64,000 bases of DNA, from contig NZ_JAKNTO010000001.1 of assembly GCF_022440845.1 (NCBI RefSeq), positions 372,001 through 436,000 on the forward strand, given 5' to 3'. Made by a program: the position numbers and the translations under genes. Below, piece after piece: positions 1 to 8,316 of the stretch. Source of the DNA: Ruminococcus sp. OA3. GTDB lineage: Bacteria > Bacillota > Clostridia > Lachnospirales > Lachnospiraceae. Position 1 is the stretch's first letter; each line of letters starts with the position of its first letter. The notes under the pieces are model-generated. The model saw nothing but the letters and a program-made list of their open reading frames with translations. It made no database searches and had not been told where the DNA came from.

Positions 1-63
1 AATGCACACGCGCAGAGAATTCAACATATAGTCCTGCCTCGGCTCCACTCGTCATTCTCCTCT

Positions 64-1257
64 CTAAACCGTCATACCTGCCATTCCAATTTCACTCAAG
101 CTGTAGTGAACACTGTAACGGCTCCACTTTGGCGTATCGAAAAACCTGGTCATCAGTCGTTCTATCACCATTTTTCCAGTCTCATAGGTACAGGTCGGAA
201 GCAGAATCACATACTGTGCCCCGCTGTATTTCGATGCAACATCCCCTGCCCGAAGACACCTCAGTGTATCTCCAAGATGTTCCATGCCTTTTTTCAAAGA
301 TAGCAGATACTCTTCACTTCCCGGTTCCAGTCTCCCCGGCGGATCCAATGTAACAAGTGCCACATAAACAGACATACCAAGCCGCTGTGCCTGACGTGCC
401 TGAAGCCGGTAGATTTCGCGAAAAATTCCGTACTCGCAGACAAAAACGCCCTCCGGTCTGGCTGCCTCCAAAAGATCCTGTTGAATAGTTCCAAGGTCAA
501 GCTCCTGTTCATTTGTTTCCTTAAGAAGTCTTTCATGGGCCTCCTGTAATTTTTTGGATGGCCTGACACCCAGATTTTCATACAGGATATCTACAGCCTT
601 GGAGTAATGTTCCAGAGCAAGTTTGTTCTTGCCTTGTGCTTCCAGTGACTGAATCATCAGATAATGAAGCTCTTCGTCAAGCGAATCCAGAGAAATCGCC
701 CTTTTACAGGCAGCTTCCATTTCTTCATATTGCCCGCTTTTATAATAAATCTCAGAGACAGTTTTTACAAGGCTCAAATAATGGGAATGATAATATGTCG
801 ATAACGATATTGTCCAGTGTTCTAAAGACATTTTGGGTAGAAGTGTTCCTTTATATAGCTGTATTGCATTTTGATAAGATTCCATCTGGTCCTCACCGGA
901 TGTCATCTTTCCTTTTGTATACCAGGAGTCAAATTCTTCACAATCCAGCCTGATCGCTATCTCCGGGTTCCAATAGTATGTTCCCCTTCCTGTGAGGATG
1001 TAATCCTCCTCACCGAGATTCTTCTTCAGGGTGTTGCGCAGCCGGTACATTAAATTTTTCAATGCACCGGCGCGGTTATCACTCTCATCGTCGTCCCAGA
1101 GCGCATCACCCAGTTCCTGTATCGTTATGTTCTTTTTATGATTCAGCAATATGTACGTTAGTAATTTTGTTATCTGGTCCGAACGTATAACATCGTCGTT
1201 CAGGATCCCATCCGGCCCAGTCATCTGGAATCCGCCAAACATCATAACCTGTATCAT
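64..1257 (-). CDS. BTAD/SARP-type transcriptional regulator with degenerate GGDEF-like C-terminus
   Basis: Predicted cytoplasmic DNA-binding regulator. Counting from the longest possible start at 1269, residues 5-105 look like a winged-helix OmpR/SARP domain and residues 108-250 like a BTAD tetratricopeptide-type domain (motif ENLGVRPSKKLQEAHERL). Residues 280-395 look like a nucleotide-cyclase/GGDEF fold in which the GGDEF signature is replaced by SGAQY (followed by VILLP), so cyclase activity is unlikely. The ATG at 1257 is preferred over the one at 1269 because GGGG lies 6 nt upstream and the protein then begins MIQVMMFGGF, as is typical of the family. It is the last gene after three surface-protein genes on the same strand, separated by 136 bases, so it may have its own promoter. 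The likely role is control of those genes; this is inference supported by repeats at 3930-3956. Confidence 0.8.
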   Translation of the reverse strand: MIQVMMFGGFQMTGPDGILNDDVIRSDQITKLLTYILLNHKKNITIQELGDALWDDDESDNRAGALKNLMYRLRNTLKKNLGEEDYILTGRGTYYWNPEIAIRLDCEEFDSWYTKGKMTSGEDQMESYQNAIQLYKGTLLPKMSLEHWTISLSTYYHSHYLSLVKTVSEIYYKSGQYEEMEAACKRAISLDSLDEELHYLMIQSLEAQGKNKLALEHYSKAVDILYENLGVRPSKKLQEAHERLLKETNEQELDLGTIQQDLLEAARPEGVFVCEYGIFREIYRLQARQAQRLGMSVYVALVTLDPPGRLEPGSEEYLLSLKKGMEHLGDTLRCLRAGDVASKYSGAQYVILLPTCTYETGKMVIERLMTRFFDTPKWSRYSVHYSLSEIGMAGMTV

Positions 1258-1393
1258 TGTTTTCCCCATTTTCCGTAAGGCCCCTTATTCACTGCTTCAT
1301 CAACATACTCTGTCTATAATAATATATAATAATCAGCGCAAGGATGCAAGCAGTAATTCTATGCAGGTCATGGCACAATTTTGTCATAAATCC

Positions 1394-2434
1394 CTAAAAC
1401 AACTTATTCTTTTTCTTCAGATATAACAGTGCCGCTGCACCGATCAGACATACGATTCCGGCTCCCCCCACTCCATACACTATTGGAGAAACCTTACTTC
1501 CTTCTTCAGAAGGTTTCTCTGCAAGAGGCACCTCTTCATCGTCTATCGTCGTCGTGTCATCGCTGCCACCTTCGTCAGTTCCCTGTGGGTTTTCCGCTAA
1601 CGGCACATCTTCTTCCGGAATCGTCGTTGTTCCTTCGCCCGCTGTTCCAGCTGTATCCGTCGTTCCAGTGGTATCGGTAGTTCCAGTTCCGGTGGTATCG
1701 GTAGTATCAGTTCCGGTGGTACCAGTTGTGCCAGTGGTACCGGTTGTGCCTGTGGTACCCGTAGTTCCCGTTGTTGTCGTCGTTCCCGGTACCGTTACAG
1801 TTGTTGTACCACCCGGTACTGTCACGGTTGTCGTTGTTCCCGGAGTCGTAACGGTATTTGTTATGTCTTCTGCCGTAGAGGTGTAGAGGAAGATAATTTC
1901 CTGTCCGTCTTCTGTCACAGTCACTCTTGCATCTGGCGCACTCTGTAATGCATATCCCTCTACAAGTCTTGCCTGAAGACGAATTTCTGCACCCCGGTTA
2001 GTAACTCCAACAATTGGAGAAGAGATATCGTTACCCTCATCATCCATATAGCGAACCGTATATTCAATTCCGTCTGCAATTCTCCTGTATTTCGCTACAT
2101 ATGTTGTCTTTTCCGTTAATTGATTTGGGTCAATCTCCCAACCAGGCTGAAATGTATATCCATCAGCCGGCACTACATCCGGCGTCCGGACTTCAATTTC
2201 CCACGCTTCTGTATTGATAGGTAATTCATAAACAATTTTGTCAACATTGCCTTCTTCATCAGTATCAACAGATTTCAATCCATCCTGTACTAATTTAGAT
2301 GTATCGAAGCTTCCCTTTGTTCCTGCCCTGAACACCACCTCATAAGAGTCAGCGGCTTCCACACTCGCCAGGCACATCATACACGTCAGGCAGAGGCTGA
2401 TCGACGCGGCAATGATTTTTTTCATTTTTTTCAT
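1394..2434 (-). CDS. MucBP-like surface protein with Thr/Gly repeat stalk and C-terminal membrane anchor
   Basis: Secreted, membrane-anchored surface protein. Residues 1-27 are a signal peptide. Residues about 123-187 resemble a MucBP domain (YTVRYMDDEGNDI near the start, IIFLYTS at the end). Residues 188-270 are a low-complexity Thr/Gly/Asp stalk built from TGT and TDT units. Two copies of a (D/E)VPLAE(N/K)P motif lie near residues 276 and 301, and a hydrophobic helix at 317-338 is followed by KKKNKLF. No LPXTG sortase signal is visible, so it is probably held by the helix itself. The start has AGGAGG 8 nt upstream and overlaps the previous stop codon (ATGA), showing translational coupling. 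Third gene of the operon starting at 3852. The ligand is unknown. Confidence 0.75.
   Translation of the reverse strand: MKKMKKIIAASISLCLTCMMCLASVEAADSYEVVFRAGTKGSFDTSKLVQDGLKSVDTDEEGNVDKIVYELPINTEAWEIEVRTPDVVPADGYTFQPGWEIDPNQLTEKTTYVAKYRRIADGIEYTVRYMDDEGNDISSPIVGVTNRGAEIRLQARLVEGYALQSAPDARVTVTEDGQEIIFLYTSTAEDITNTVTTPGTTTTVTVPGGTTTVTVPGTTTTTGTTGTTGTTGTTGTTGTTGTDTTDTTGTGTTDTTGTTDTAGTAGEGTTTIPEEDVPLAENPQGTDEGGSDDTTTIDDEEVPLAEKPSEEGSKVSPIVYGVGGAGIVCLIGAAALLYLKKKNKLF
1640..1860 (-). repeat. Imperfect 9-base coding repeat (Thr-Gly-Thr stalk)
   Basis: Degenerate tandem repeats with 9-base periodicity, such as GGTACCGGTTGTGCC variants, encode the TGT/TDT stalk of the MucBP-like protein. The period is a multiple of three, so changes in copy number would alter stalk length without breaking the frame. 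No other copies were noticed in the window. Confidence 0.75.
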
Positions 2435-3171
2435 CTCTGTTCCTCCTTACTGCCTTTCCGTTTCCGATAGGCGACCAGTCCGATGATCACTGCTGCTCCC
2501 AGCACCAGGATGCCGGCATAGAGCCCAAGTGTTGTCGTGTCTCCTGTTTTAACCTTTGATGCAATGTTGGAAACTACACGCTGAACAGTGGTTGCTCCCT
2601 GTTTGTAAACTGTTTTGTCTTCCCCTTTTTTTGTTACGGTTGTTGTTGTACCTTCATTTTCTGGCGGATTATCTACTGCGAAGATAAACCGTATATCTGT
2701 TTCCTGGTTTTCATATCCCACATCGCTTGGAAGTGTCTCATCAACCTCAAGCGTCATCTCTACGTTTGCTGATTCTCCTTTGGAAAGATCAGCCAGCATC
2801 AAACTATCTTCCATCGCACCGCTGCTCAGTTCCTTCAACCCTTGTATGGTACCATTGTAAAGCTCCGTACCATCGCGTGAAATGGTAATGATAAATACCG
2901 CACCAGCATCTCCGAGTTCTTCGGTCGCTGTTGTCTTCATGAAGAACCGCATACGCTCACTGTCATTATTCGTCAGTGTGATTTTCTGGGTTCTGATTTC
3001 CCCCGGTGCAATGTCCTTAAAATTTTGAAAAATGCTGCTGTTACCATCAACAAATATAAATTTCTCCGCATCTCCCTCATAGCTTACATTAAAGTCCTCA
3101 GCAAAAACAATTGTACTCATAGACAGCAGCAAGGTCAGCATCATAAGAATTGCTATTATTTTTTTCCTCAT
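2431..3171 (-). CDS. Secreted surface protein with C-terminal KTGD/membrane-anchor signal
   Basis: Signal peptide at residues 1-24 (ends VFAED). The extracellular part contains a beta-rich segment (ITLTNNDSERMRFFMKT) like other secreted fibre or WxL-type proteins. The C-terminus has VKTGDTTT, a hydrophobic helix of about 20 residues, and RKRKGSKEEQR. That architecture matches sortase-sorted proteins whose LPXTG is relaxed to a xKTGD form, but no sortase gene is in the window, so covalent anchoring is inferred. The start has GGGAGG 5 nt upstream. It lies 12 bases after the 3184 gene and overlaps the next gene by ATGA. Precise function unknown; a structural or adhesive role fits. Confidence 0.7.
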   Translation of the reverse strand: MRKKIIAILMMLTLLLSMSTIVFAEDFNVSYEGDAEKFIFVDGNSSIFQNFKDIAPGEIRTQKITLTNNDSERMRFFMKTTATEELGDAGAVFIITISRDGTELYNGTIQGLKELSSGAMEDSLMLADLSKGESANVEMTLEVDETLPSDVGYENQETDIRFIFAVDNPPENEGTTTTVTKKGEDKTVYKQGATTVQRVVSNIASKVKTGDTTTLGLYAGILVLGAAVIIGLVAYRKRKGSKEEQR

Positions 3172-3183
3172 AGTAACCTCCCT

Positions 3184-3852
3184 CTACTCCTCTTCTATCG
3201 ATACCATTACTCCGCTTGATGCCTCTATATTGACTTCAAGCCCCCACTCTGACATAATCGCGTCAGCAGCTTTCACTGTATCAACTGCTCCGCTTTCCGT
3301 CTTGGGAACCTGGACTTCCTCTGTGTCCACATCAATATGTACTTTCTTCCCGGCGTAAGTATCCTGTTCACTGTTAGAAATGTCCGCAATCTTATAGGCA
3401 TCCATGAACTCAGTTGTCGTTTCCTTTGCCTCTACCGGAGTCCGATAGTAGAAGTAAACGTCCTCCCCGTTATCATCCACCTGTACGATCCAGTCACTGC
3501 CTGTTCCCGATTTGATCTCTTCCCCATCCTTCATCAATGTAATATACGAAACATCGCCGTCAGCCATCTTTCCTTCTTCGTCATACCAGCTTTTATTTAA
3601 CCGTACTCTCAGATAAGAAATATAATCTCCCGTGTTTGTAACAGAGGCAGGATATTTGAATTCGTCGCCGGGCATAGCTTTCTCCACATGCTCTTCTGCA
3701 TTCAGCTCGATGCCCATATCGTTCGTATTCATCCTGGTAATCGCTGTTGTCGAATATCTCGGGGCCGCTACGATCCCTGCTGTCGCCATTCCTGCGATGA
3801 GGACTGCAGCTCCGACTACTGCAAATTTTTTCGGATTCAATTTTTTCTTCAT
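3184..3852 (-). CDS. TasA/camelysin-like secreted structural protein
   Basis: First gene of a three-gene surface operon. The N-terminus MKKKLNPKKFAVVGAAVLIA resembles signal peptides processed by SipW-type signal peptidases. The segment after it (residues 40-75, NTNDMGIELNAEEHVEKAMPGDEF followed by VTNTGDYISYLRV) has the 'tail-targeted beta-sandwich plus tolerated NTG' pattern of TasA/CotN/camelysin fibre proteins. The C-terminal AADAIMSEWGLEVNI also recurs in that group. No sipW homologue is seen in the window, so processing is unassigned. The length of 222 residues is close to TasA-like proteins. Probable extracellular fibre or matrix subunit; the family call rests on pattern similarity only. 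Its promoter contains SARP-like direct repeats. Confidence 0.6.
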   Translation of the reverse strand: MKKKLNPKKFAVVGAAVLIAGMATAGIVAAPRYSTTAITRMNTNDMGIELNAEEHVEKAMPGDEFKYPASVTNTGDYISYLRVRLNKSWYDEEGKMADGDVSYITLMKDGEEIKSGTGSDWIVQVDDNGEDVYFYYRTPVEAKETTTEFMDAYKIADISNSEQDTYAGKKVHIDVDTEEVQVPKTESGAVDTVKAADAIMSEWGLEVNIEASSGVMVSIEEE

Positions 3853-3923
3853 ATATCTATATTCCTCTCTCCTTATTCAGATTCGGCCAGGGTCACTGTA
3901 CACTAAGTTTACTATATAATTGA

Positions 3924-3956
3924 ATTATAGTCATACGACGTCACAAATTAGTCACA
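3924..3956 (-). promoter_or_regulatory. Candidate activator-dependent promoter with SARP-like direct repeats
   Basis: On the minus strand a TATAAT (-10) lies at 3929-3924. Upstream are TGTGAC at 3956-3951, TGTGAC at 3945-3940 and TATGAC at 3935-3930, spaced 11 and 10 bases, i.e. about one helical turn, with no good -35 hexamer. This is the geometry described for BTAD/SARP activators, and a BTAD regulator is encoded at the operon's end. A further inverted copy (TTGTGTGACT on the + strand) lies at 3980-3989. Confidence 0.55.
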
Positions 3957-3989
3957 CAAACGCGTTTTTTACCAAAAGATTGTGTGACT
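3950..3989. repeat. 10-bp perfect inverted repeat upstream of surface operon
   Basis: AGTCACACAA at 3950-3959 is matched by TTGTGTGACT at 3980-3989, with 20 bases between them. One arm overlaps the distal direct repeat of the promoter, so this may be a second regulator-binding arm rather than an RNA hairpin. Confidence 0.6.
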
Positions 3990-4012
3990 CCTATATACTG
4001 CGGATAATAATT

Positions 4013-4040
4013 AGACCCCGAAGCATTCGCTTCGGGGTCT
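4013..4040 (-). terminator. Hairpin terminator after UroD-like gene
   Basis: Perfect 12-bp stem (AGACCCCGAAGC with its complement) and a 4-base loop. On the minus strand it is followed by AATTATTATCC, a weak U-rich tail. It lies about 90 bases past the stop of the minus-strand gene at 4130, which it probably terminates. Confidence 0.7.
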
Positions 4041-4129
4041 GGAGGGTATGTTCCGGATAAGCAAGATATTGCACTTCCGGAACTGCACAGGTATTTTCCC
4101 GTGCAAAAATGCATGCTGCATGGCCAGCC

Positions 4130-5122
4130 TTAAATATGGAAATGTTCCTTATTATATTGCGTGATCTCATCGCGTATTGTTTCTATCACTCCCGGATAGA
4201 TACTCCCCGGCCCGCCGTATGTCAGACACGGGATAAAGGAACCACCGGGTGCATATGTGTCACAGGCGCGGCGCACTTCACTGCGCACACTTTGTTCCGT
4301 CCAGTCCGAACGGTCAATCTCAGCATTGATACCGCCCATGAGAATCATGGAACCATCAAGTTCTTTCTGAAGGGTGCACAGATCATTGTCCGGAATAACC
4401 CCCTGCCAGATCTGTACGCCGATTTCAGCCATATCTTTTACGATGTTTGCACAGTAGCAGTCAGCATGATGGATCACCGTAACTCCCCGTTCCCGCATAT
4501 ATCCGTAAAGCTTCCGGTAACGTTCTTTAAAGAATTCACACCACGTATCATGGCTGACAAACAGGCTGTGTTTCGTTCCCCAGTCGTCATGATGAATGAT
4601 GACTTCCGGCTTCATGTTGTCAATCAGAAGCTTTACATATGTCATACGAACTTCCAGAAGTGCATCCAGAAGATCATGCATCGCTTCGGGTTCTTCCAGG
4701 AAATTCATCAATGTCTCCTCAAACCCCATCAGGAAATGAAGCCTCTCAAAAAGCCCCGTTGCCATAATGCTGGTCACCAGTTTTTCATTCCGGTCAACCT
4801 GTGCCACCAGCTCCGCATTTTTGCTCCAGTCCAGATCCATTGCGGCATAATCAGGCAGTTTTAACTCGTTTCTCCAGTTCGTGATATCCCTGATGACTTT
4901 GTTTTCTTCTGTCACATGCGGCATCCCGCCCGGCTGGTTTTCCGGCCAGATAATGGTAGTGCCGTAAATATCTTTTATCTCCTGCCCCTGGATGCGGATA
5001 CCGCGGTCCAGGTCCGTGACCGGGTCACTTCGGATAACTGCAAACGCCTCATAGTCATTGACCAGGCGGTCCGGGTTGTCTTTATTGACGGTACGGATAA
5101 AATTTTCTTTTGGTGTATACAT
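4130..5122 (-). CDS. Uroporphyrinogen decarboxylase (UroD)-family methyltransferase-like protein
   Basis: About 330 residues with the UroD TIM-barrel pattern. The segment VIHHADCYCANIV supplies His/Cys ligands like the zinc site of cobalamin-dependent methyltransferases (MtaA/MtbA group), and GGINAEID and TYGGPGSIYPGV are later barrel-strand motifs. These proteins are usually not heme enzymes; many move methyl groups between corrinoid proteins and thiols or act in O- or N-demethylation. The ATG at 5122 has AGGAGG 8 nt upstream; a longer TTG start at 5128 is less likely. It follows the GPH symporter gene by 18 bases, so the two are probably co-transcribed, suggesting that the imported compound is its substrate or its source. 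No corrinoid protein is nearby, so the substrate is unknown. Confidence 0.75.
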   Translation of the reverse strand: MYTPKENFIRTVNKDNPDRLVNDYEAFAVIRSDPVTDLDRGIRIQGQEIKDIYGTTIIWPENQPGGMPHVTEENKVIRDITNWRNELKLPDYAAMDLDWSKNAELVAQVDRNEKLVTSIMATGLFERLHFLMGFEETLMNFLEEPEAMHDLLDALLEVRMTYVKLLIDNMKPEVIIHHDDWGTKHSLFVSHDTWCEFFKERYRKLYGYMRERGVTVIHHADCYCANIVKDMAEIGVQIWQGVIPDNDLCTLQKELDGSMILMGGINAEIDRSDWTEQSVRSEVRRACDTYAPGGSFIPCLTYGGPGSIYPGVIETIRDEITQYNKEHFHI

Positions 5123-5140
5123 AAACAACGCCTCCTAAAT

Positions 5141-6496
5141 TTACGCTCTGCGTTTTGCAATCTCCTGTTCCATTTTTTCGATATCGCTGTCCTTGATCCT
5201 GTAAAGCAGGAACATCACGACGGATACTATAGAAAATACTGCCGGTATGATCAGGAATACCAGTTTGATCCCTCCCTGAGCCGCAGCCGTCACAGAAGCA
5301 TCCGGGTCATAGGCAATAGCTGCCAGCGCAGCCGATATAACGATACCGCGCAGTGCAATTGCAATTTTTATTGCAAGCGACGAACATGCCATGATAATAC
5401 CTTTCGTGTCTTTGCCCGTACGGTACTCGCTGTCTGTTCCGCACATGGAGTACATACTTGTCGTGAGACCGTATGCCACACCAAAAATGGTCTGTGCAAC
5501 GAACAGAATGATAAAGACGAGCGCCTGGGAACTTGGCAGGAAATAAAGCAGAATCAAAAATACTGCCAGACCCCCGGTTCCAAGGATCGATGCTTTTTTT
5601 GTGCCGAGTTTTGCTACAATCTGTTTCGACATCAGCGATCCCACCAGTGTACCCGCATTGAATATCACCAGAATAATCGAGGTCGCCGACGGATTCTCAA
5701 GTACAATCTTCGTATAATAAGCCGCACACGCAGCGATCATATAAAAGCCGATCAGGCGCAGTGCATCTGCCACCAGCAGGATCAGAAGCTGTGGGTTGGT
5801 GACAATCGCTTTGAGCATATCCATCAGCGTAACACTTTTTTTGCTGATTCCTGCATATTCTTCCGGGCGGTCATATCCTTTCGTGATCTGATAGTGTACA
5901 AAATATGTAACCAGGAATACCAGTGACGCAATGGCTGCAGTAATGGTATAACCCCAGCTCTCACCTGCTCCCATGAACAGTCCGAGAAATGCTGTTGTCA
6001 GTACCGGCACCAGATAAGAGGCAATGATCTTTCCGCCGCTCGACCCGGCTGCAATTCTCCCGGAAAGGAATGCGCGTTCCTTTGCATCGTCAGAAAGACT
6101 CCCGATCATTGCACGGTTCGCCGTCCAAGCAATATTCCATACACCGTGACTCACAATATAGCCGATACTGCAGATAATAGCCGCCGATAAATTCGTTCCG
6201 ATCTTGGTAAACATTAAAATGAAGAAAATAACCACCACTGGCGGACAGTAAATCAGCCACGGTCTGTATTTTCCATTTTTAAATGTGGTTTTGTCAATGA
6301 TCGCCCCGGCAAGTACAGCCGTCACCGCATCTGCAATTCCTGAAAATCCAGTGATCACCGCTACCATTGCAAGCGGAAGCCTCGCCACATCCGTCAGGAA
6401 CAAGATGAAAAAGGATGTCTCCATCGTCGCCATGAAAGAGAAACCAAGTTCACTGGTTCCCCAGAACCGTTTGATACTCGTATTGATTTTTTTCAA
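5141..6496 (-). CDS. GPH-family (MelB-like) sodium/proton:solute symporter
   Basis: Integral membrane protein with about 12 hydrophobic segments. Family features include FWGTSELGFSFMATMETSFF at the start, a cytoplasmic loop with DKTTFKNGKYRPWLIY (the D-x-T...G-K-x-R-P-W motif), and a central loop with RPEEYAGISKKSVTLMDMLKAI. Glycoside-pentoside-hexuronide symporters import sugars or sugar-like compounds. The preferred start is TTG at 6496, because AGGGGGTG lies about 7 nt upstream and gives the usual MKKINTSIKRFWG start; an ATG at 6520 is possible but has no clear ribosome site. It precedes the UroD-like gene in one transcript and is divergent from a PucR-type regulator, which likely controls it. 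Confidence 0.85.
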   Translation of the reverse strand: MKKINTSIKRFWGTSELGFSFMATMETSFFILFLTDVARLPLAMVAVITGFSGIADAVTAVLAGAIIDKTTFKNGKYRPWLIYCPPVVVIFFILMFTKIGTNLSAAIICSIGYIVSHGVWNIAWTANRAMIGSLSDDAKERAFLSGRIAAGSSGGKIIASYLVPVLTTAFLGLFMGAGESWGYTITAAIASLVFLVTYFVHYQITKGYDRPEEYAGISKKSVTLMDMLKAIVTNPQLLILLVADALRLIGFYMIAACAAYYTKIVLENPSATSIILVIFNAGTLVGSLMSKQIVAKLGTKKASILGTGGLAVFLILLYFLPSSQALVFIILFVAQTIFGVAYGLTTSMYSMCGTDSEYRTGKDTKGIIMACSSLAIKIAIALRGIVISAALAAIAYDPDASVTAAAQGGIKLVFLIIPAVFSIVSVVMFLLYRIKDSDIEKMEQEIAKRRA

Positions 6497-6710
6497 GTTT
6501 ACACCCCCTGTTTCTTGCATACAGATGCCCCTTTATGTTAAACTTCTACATAACATATTGTCGCAACTGTACAATTAAGTTACATGTCCAAAAGTTCTCT
6601 CTTTTACAAGGATATATGGATTTCTGCTATTTTTCAACGGCGCAAACTATCATAATTTTAGTTTTATTTTTATGCTTAATGCACAATGACCACACAGGAG
6701 GAATACACCG

Positions 6711-8222
6711 ATGGACCTGTCAATGAAATTTTTATATCTCCAGCTGAAAAAGCATTACGATGTTGTCAGTCTCAATCTCCCGGACAATGACAACCTGCTC
6801 TGCTCTTCCGTCCGGCTGAAGCCGGAATCCACCTGGATCCCCGCCCGGGATACCCTGTATGTCATGGACTGCTCCTGGGACGAGCTCAGGAAAAGCGCTC
6901 TGCCGCTCACAACGCGTCTCATCATATTTGACGATGATCCTCCCGAGAATGGAGCTTACCCGTGTCTGATATTCCCACACAGTTATTCCCGGAGTCAGGT
7001 TCTCAATGACGTTCTTGCTGTTTTTTACCGTTATGACCGTTGGAGCCAGCAGGTGACGGAGGCAATTCTCAAAAATCAGACTCTGCAGGAAATCCTGCAT
7101 ATTACACAGACAGTGGAAGAAAACCCAATGTATTTTGCAGATCCAAGCTTCAAAATGTTGGCTCAGGTCAGCCAGGATATGGAAGAATTCAGTGTTATCT
7201 GGCGTTATCAGCTGCGTTACGGTTATCTGCCCTTCAACGTCATGATGGATCTTGCGGAGACAGGGGAGCTTGAGATGCTTCACAGCGCTATCCCCGCCAT
7301 TTACGCGGATACCAAAAGTTTTACCAGCAAATTCATCAGCAAAGCCATCCGTTACAAAGGGAAAGTGCACGGTCATTTTTTTATCATTCAGACATACCGG
7401 CATCTGAACCAGTGTGACCTTGAAATCGCTGATTATCTTGGCAATCTGGTCTCTGCCGCTATATACGAAGACAATAATTATCTGACGAGGAGCAGCCTTT
7501 ATCATGAACATTTCATGATTGATATCCTGGAGAATACACTGCGCGATGCGGAGTTGACCAAGAACCAGCTGAAGCCGCTCGGCTGGGAACTGAAAGGTGA
7601 CTACCGTCTGCTGGGCGTATACATGCCGGAGGATGAAGATGCGCTGAAGCGAAATGCCATTACGCTGCTGACCGACGGCTGGAACGCACAGGCTTTTTTG
7701 TACGACGATTACATGATCGTGGTCTACAATGAACCCGCCCGAAAATATGATGCGCTGCTCGAACACATTCATCATTTTCTCAAACTATTGAACCGGTATG
7801 CTTCGCTCAGCGAATCATTTTCAAATTTTACAGATATGTCACTCTATTATCAGCAGATATTATTCACACTCCAGCACCGTGATGATGCTATATCTGAATG
7901 CCGCCTTTTTTTATATGAGGATTATTTTATGGCACATCTCATCCATCTGGCAAATGACTGTCTGGCAGAATATAAGCCCGTGTCCGATCTGCGGTCCTAC
8001 GATGCTCTCAACCATTCTGACTACTGCCATACGCTGTATACCTATCTGATGTGTGAGCAAAATGCCGTCAGAACGGCACAGACGCTCTTTTTACACCGCA
8101 ACACTTTAAAATACCGAATGGAGAAGATTCTGGACATCATAAAAGTACCGCTGGAGCACCCGATGGTACGGCAACGGATCCTGTTCTCACTGTACACACT
8201 GGAAAATGTGAAAAAAGAATGA
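6711..8222 (+). CDS. PucR/CdaR-type transcriptional regulator
   Basis: 503 residues. The C-terminal 60 residues carry the PucR helix-turn-helix (NAVRTAQTLFLHRNTLKYRMEKI, then VRQRILFSLYTLE). The preceding regions look like a sensory domain plus a degenerate GGDEF-like segment common in the CdaR/PucR class. The start has AGGAGG 9 nt upstream. It is divergent from the GPH symporter/UroD operon across a 214-base interval, the usual arrangement for a local activator that responds to the transported compound. The effector is unknown. Confidence 0.85.
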   Translation: MDLSMKFLYLQLKKHYDVVSLNLPDNDNLLCSSVRLKPESTWIPARDTLYVMDCSWDELRKSALPLTTRLIIFDDDPPENGAYPCLIFPHSYSRSQVLNDVLAVFYRYDRWSQQVTEAILKNQTLQEILHITQTVEENPMYFADPSFKMLAQVSQDMEEFSVIWRYQLRYGYLPFNVMMDLAETGELEMLHSAIPAIYADTKSFTSKFISKAIRYKGKVHGHFFIIQTYRHLNQCDLEIADYLGNLVSAAIYEDNNYLTRSSLYHEHFMIDILENTLRDAELTKNQLKPLGWELKGDYRLLGVYMPEDEDALKRNAITLLTDGWNAQAFLYDDYMIVVYNEPARKYDALLEHIHHFLKLLNRYASLSESFSNFTDMSLYYQQILFTLQHRDDAISECRLFLYEDYFMAHLIHLANDCLAEYKPVSDLRSYDALNHSDYCHTLYTYLMCEQNAVRTAQTLFLHRNTLKYRMEKILDIIKVPLEHPMVRQRILFSLYTLENVKKE

Positions 8223-8316
8223 AGTGCTGGGATTTTGGTAACAGATAGTATATAATCGAAATCACAGAAAGTAAGTATAATGTCTATAATGCTAAAAGGA
8301 AGAAGGATGATAAAAA

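Noticed and set aside
1640-1860. CRISPR-like repeats
   Set aside because: Repeats are directly adjacent, imperfect, coding, and have no spacers.
4916-5926. Open frame of about 336 codons on the + strand
   Set aside because: Antisense of the UroD-like and GPH symporter genes.
6732-7775. Open frame of about 347 codons on the minus strand
   Set aside because: Antisense of the PucR-type gene, which has a strong start site and HTH.
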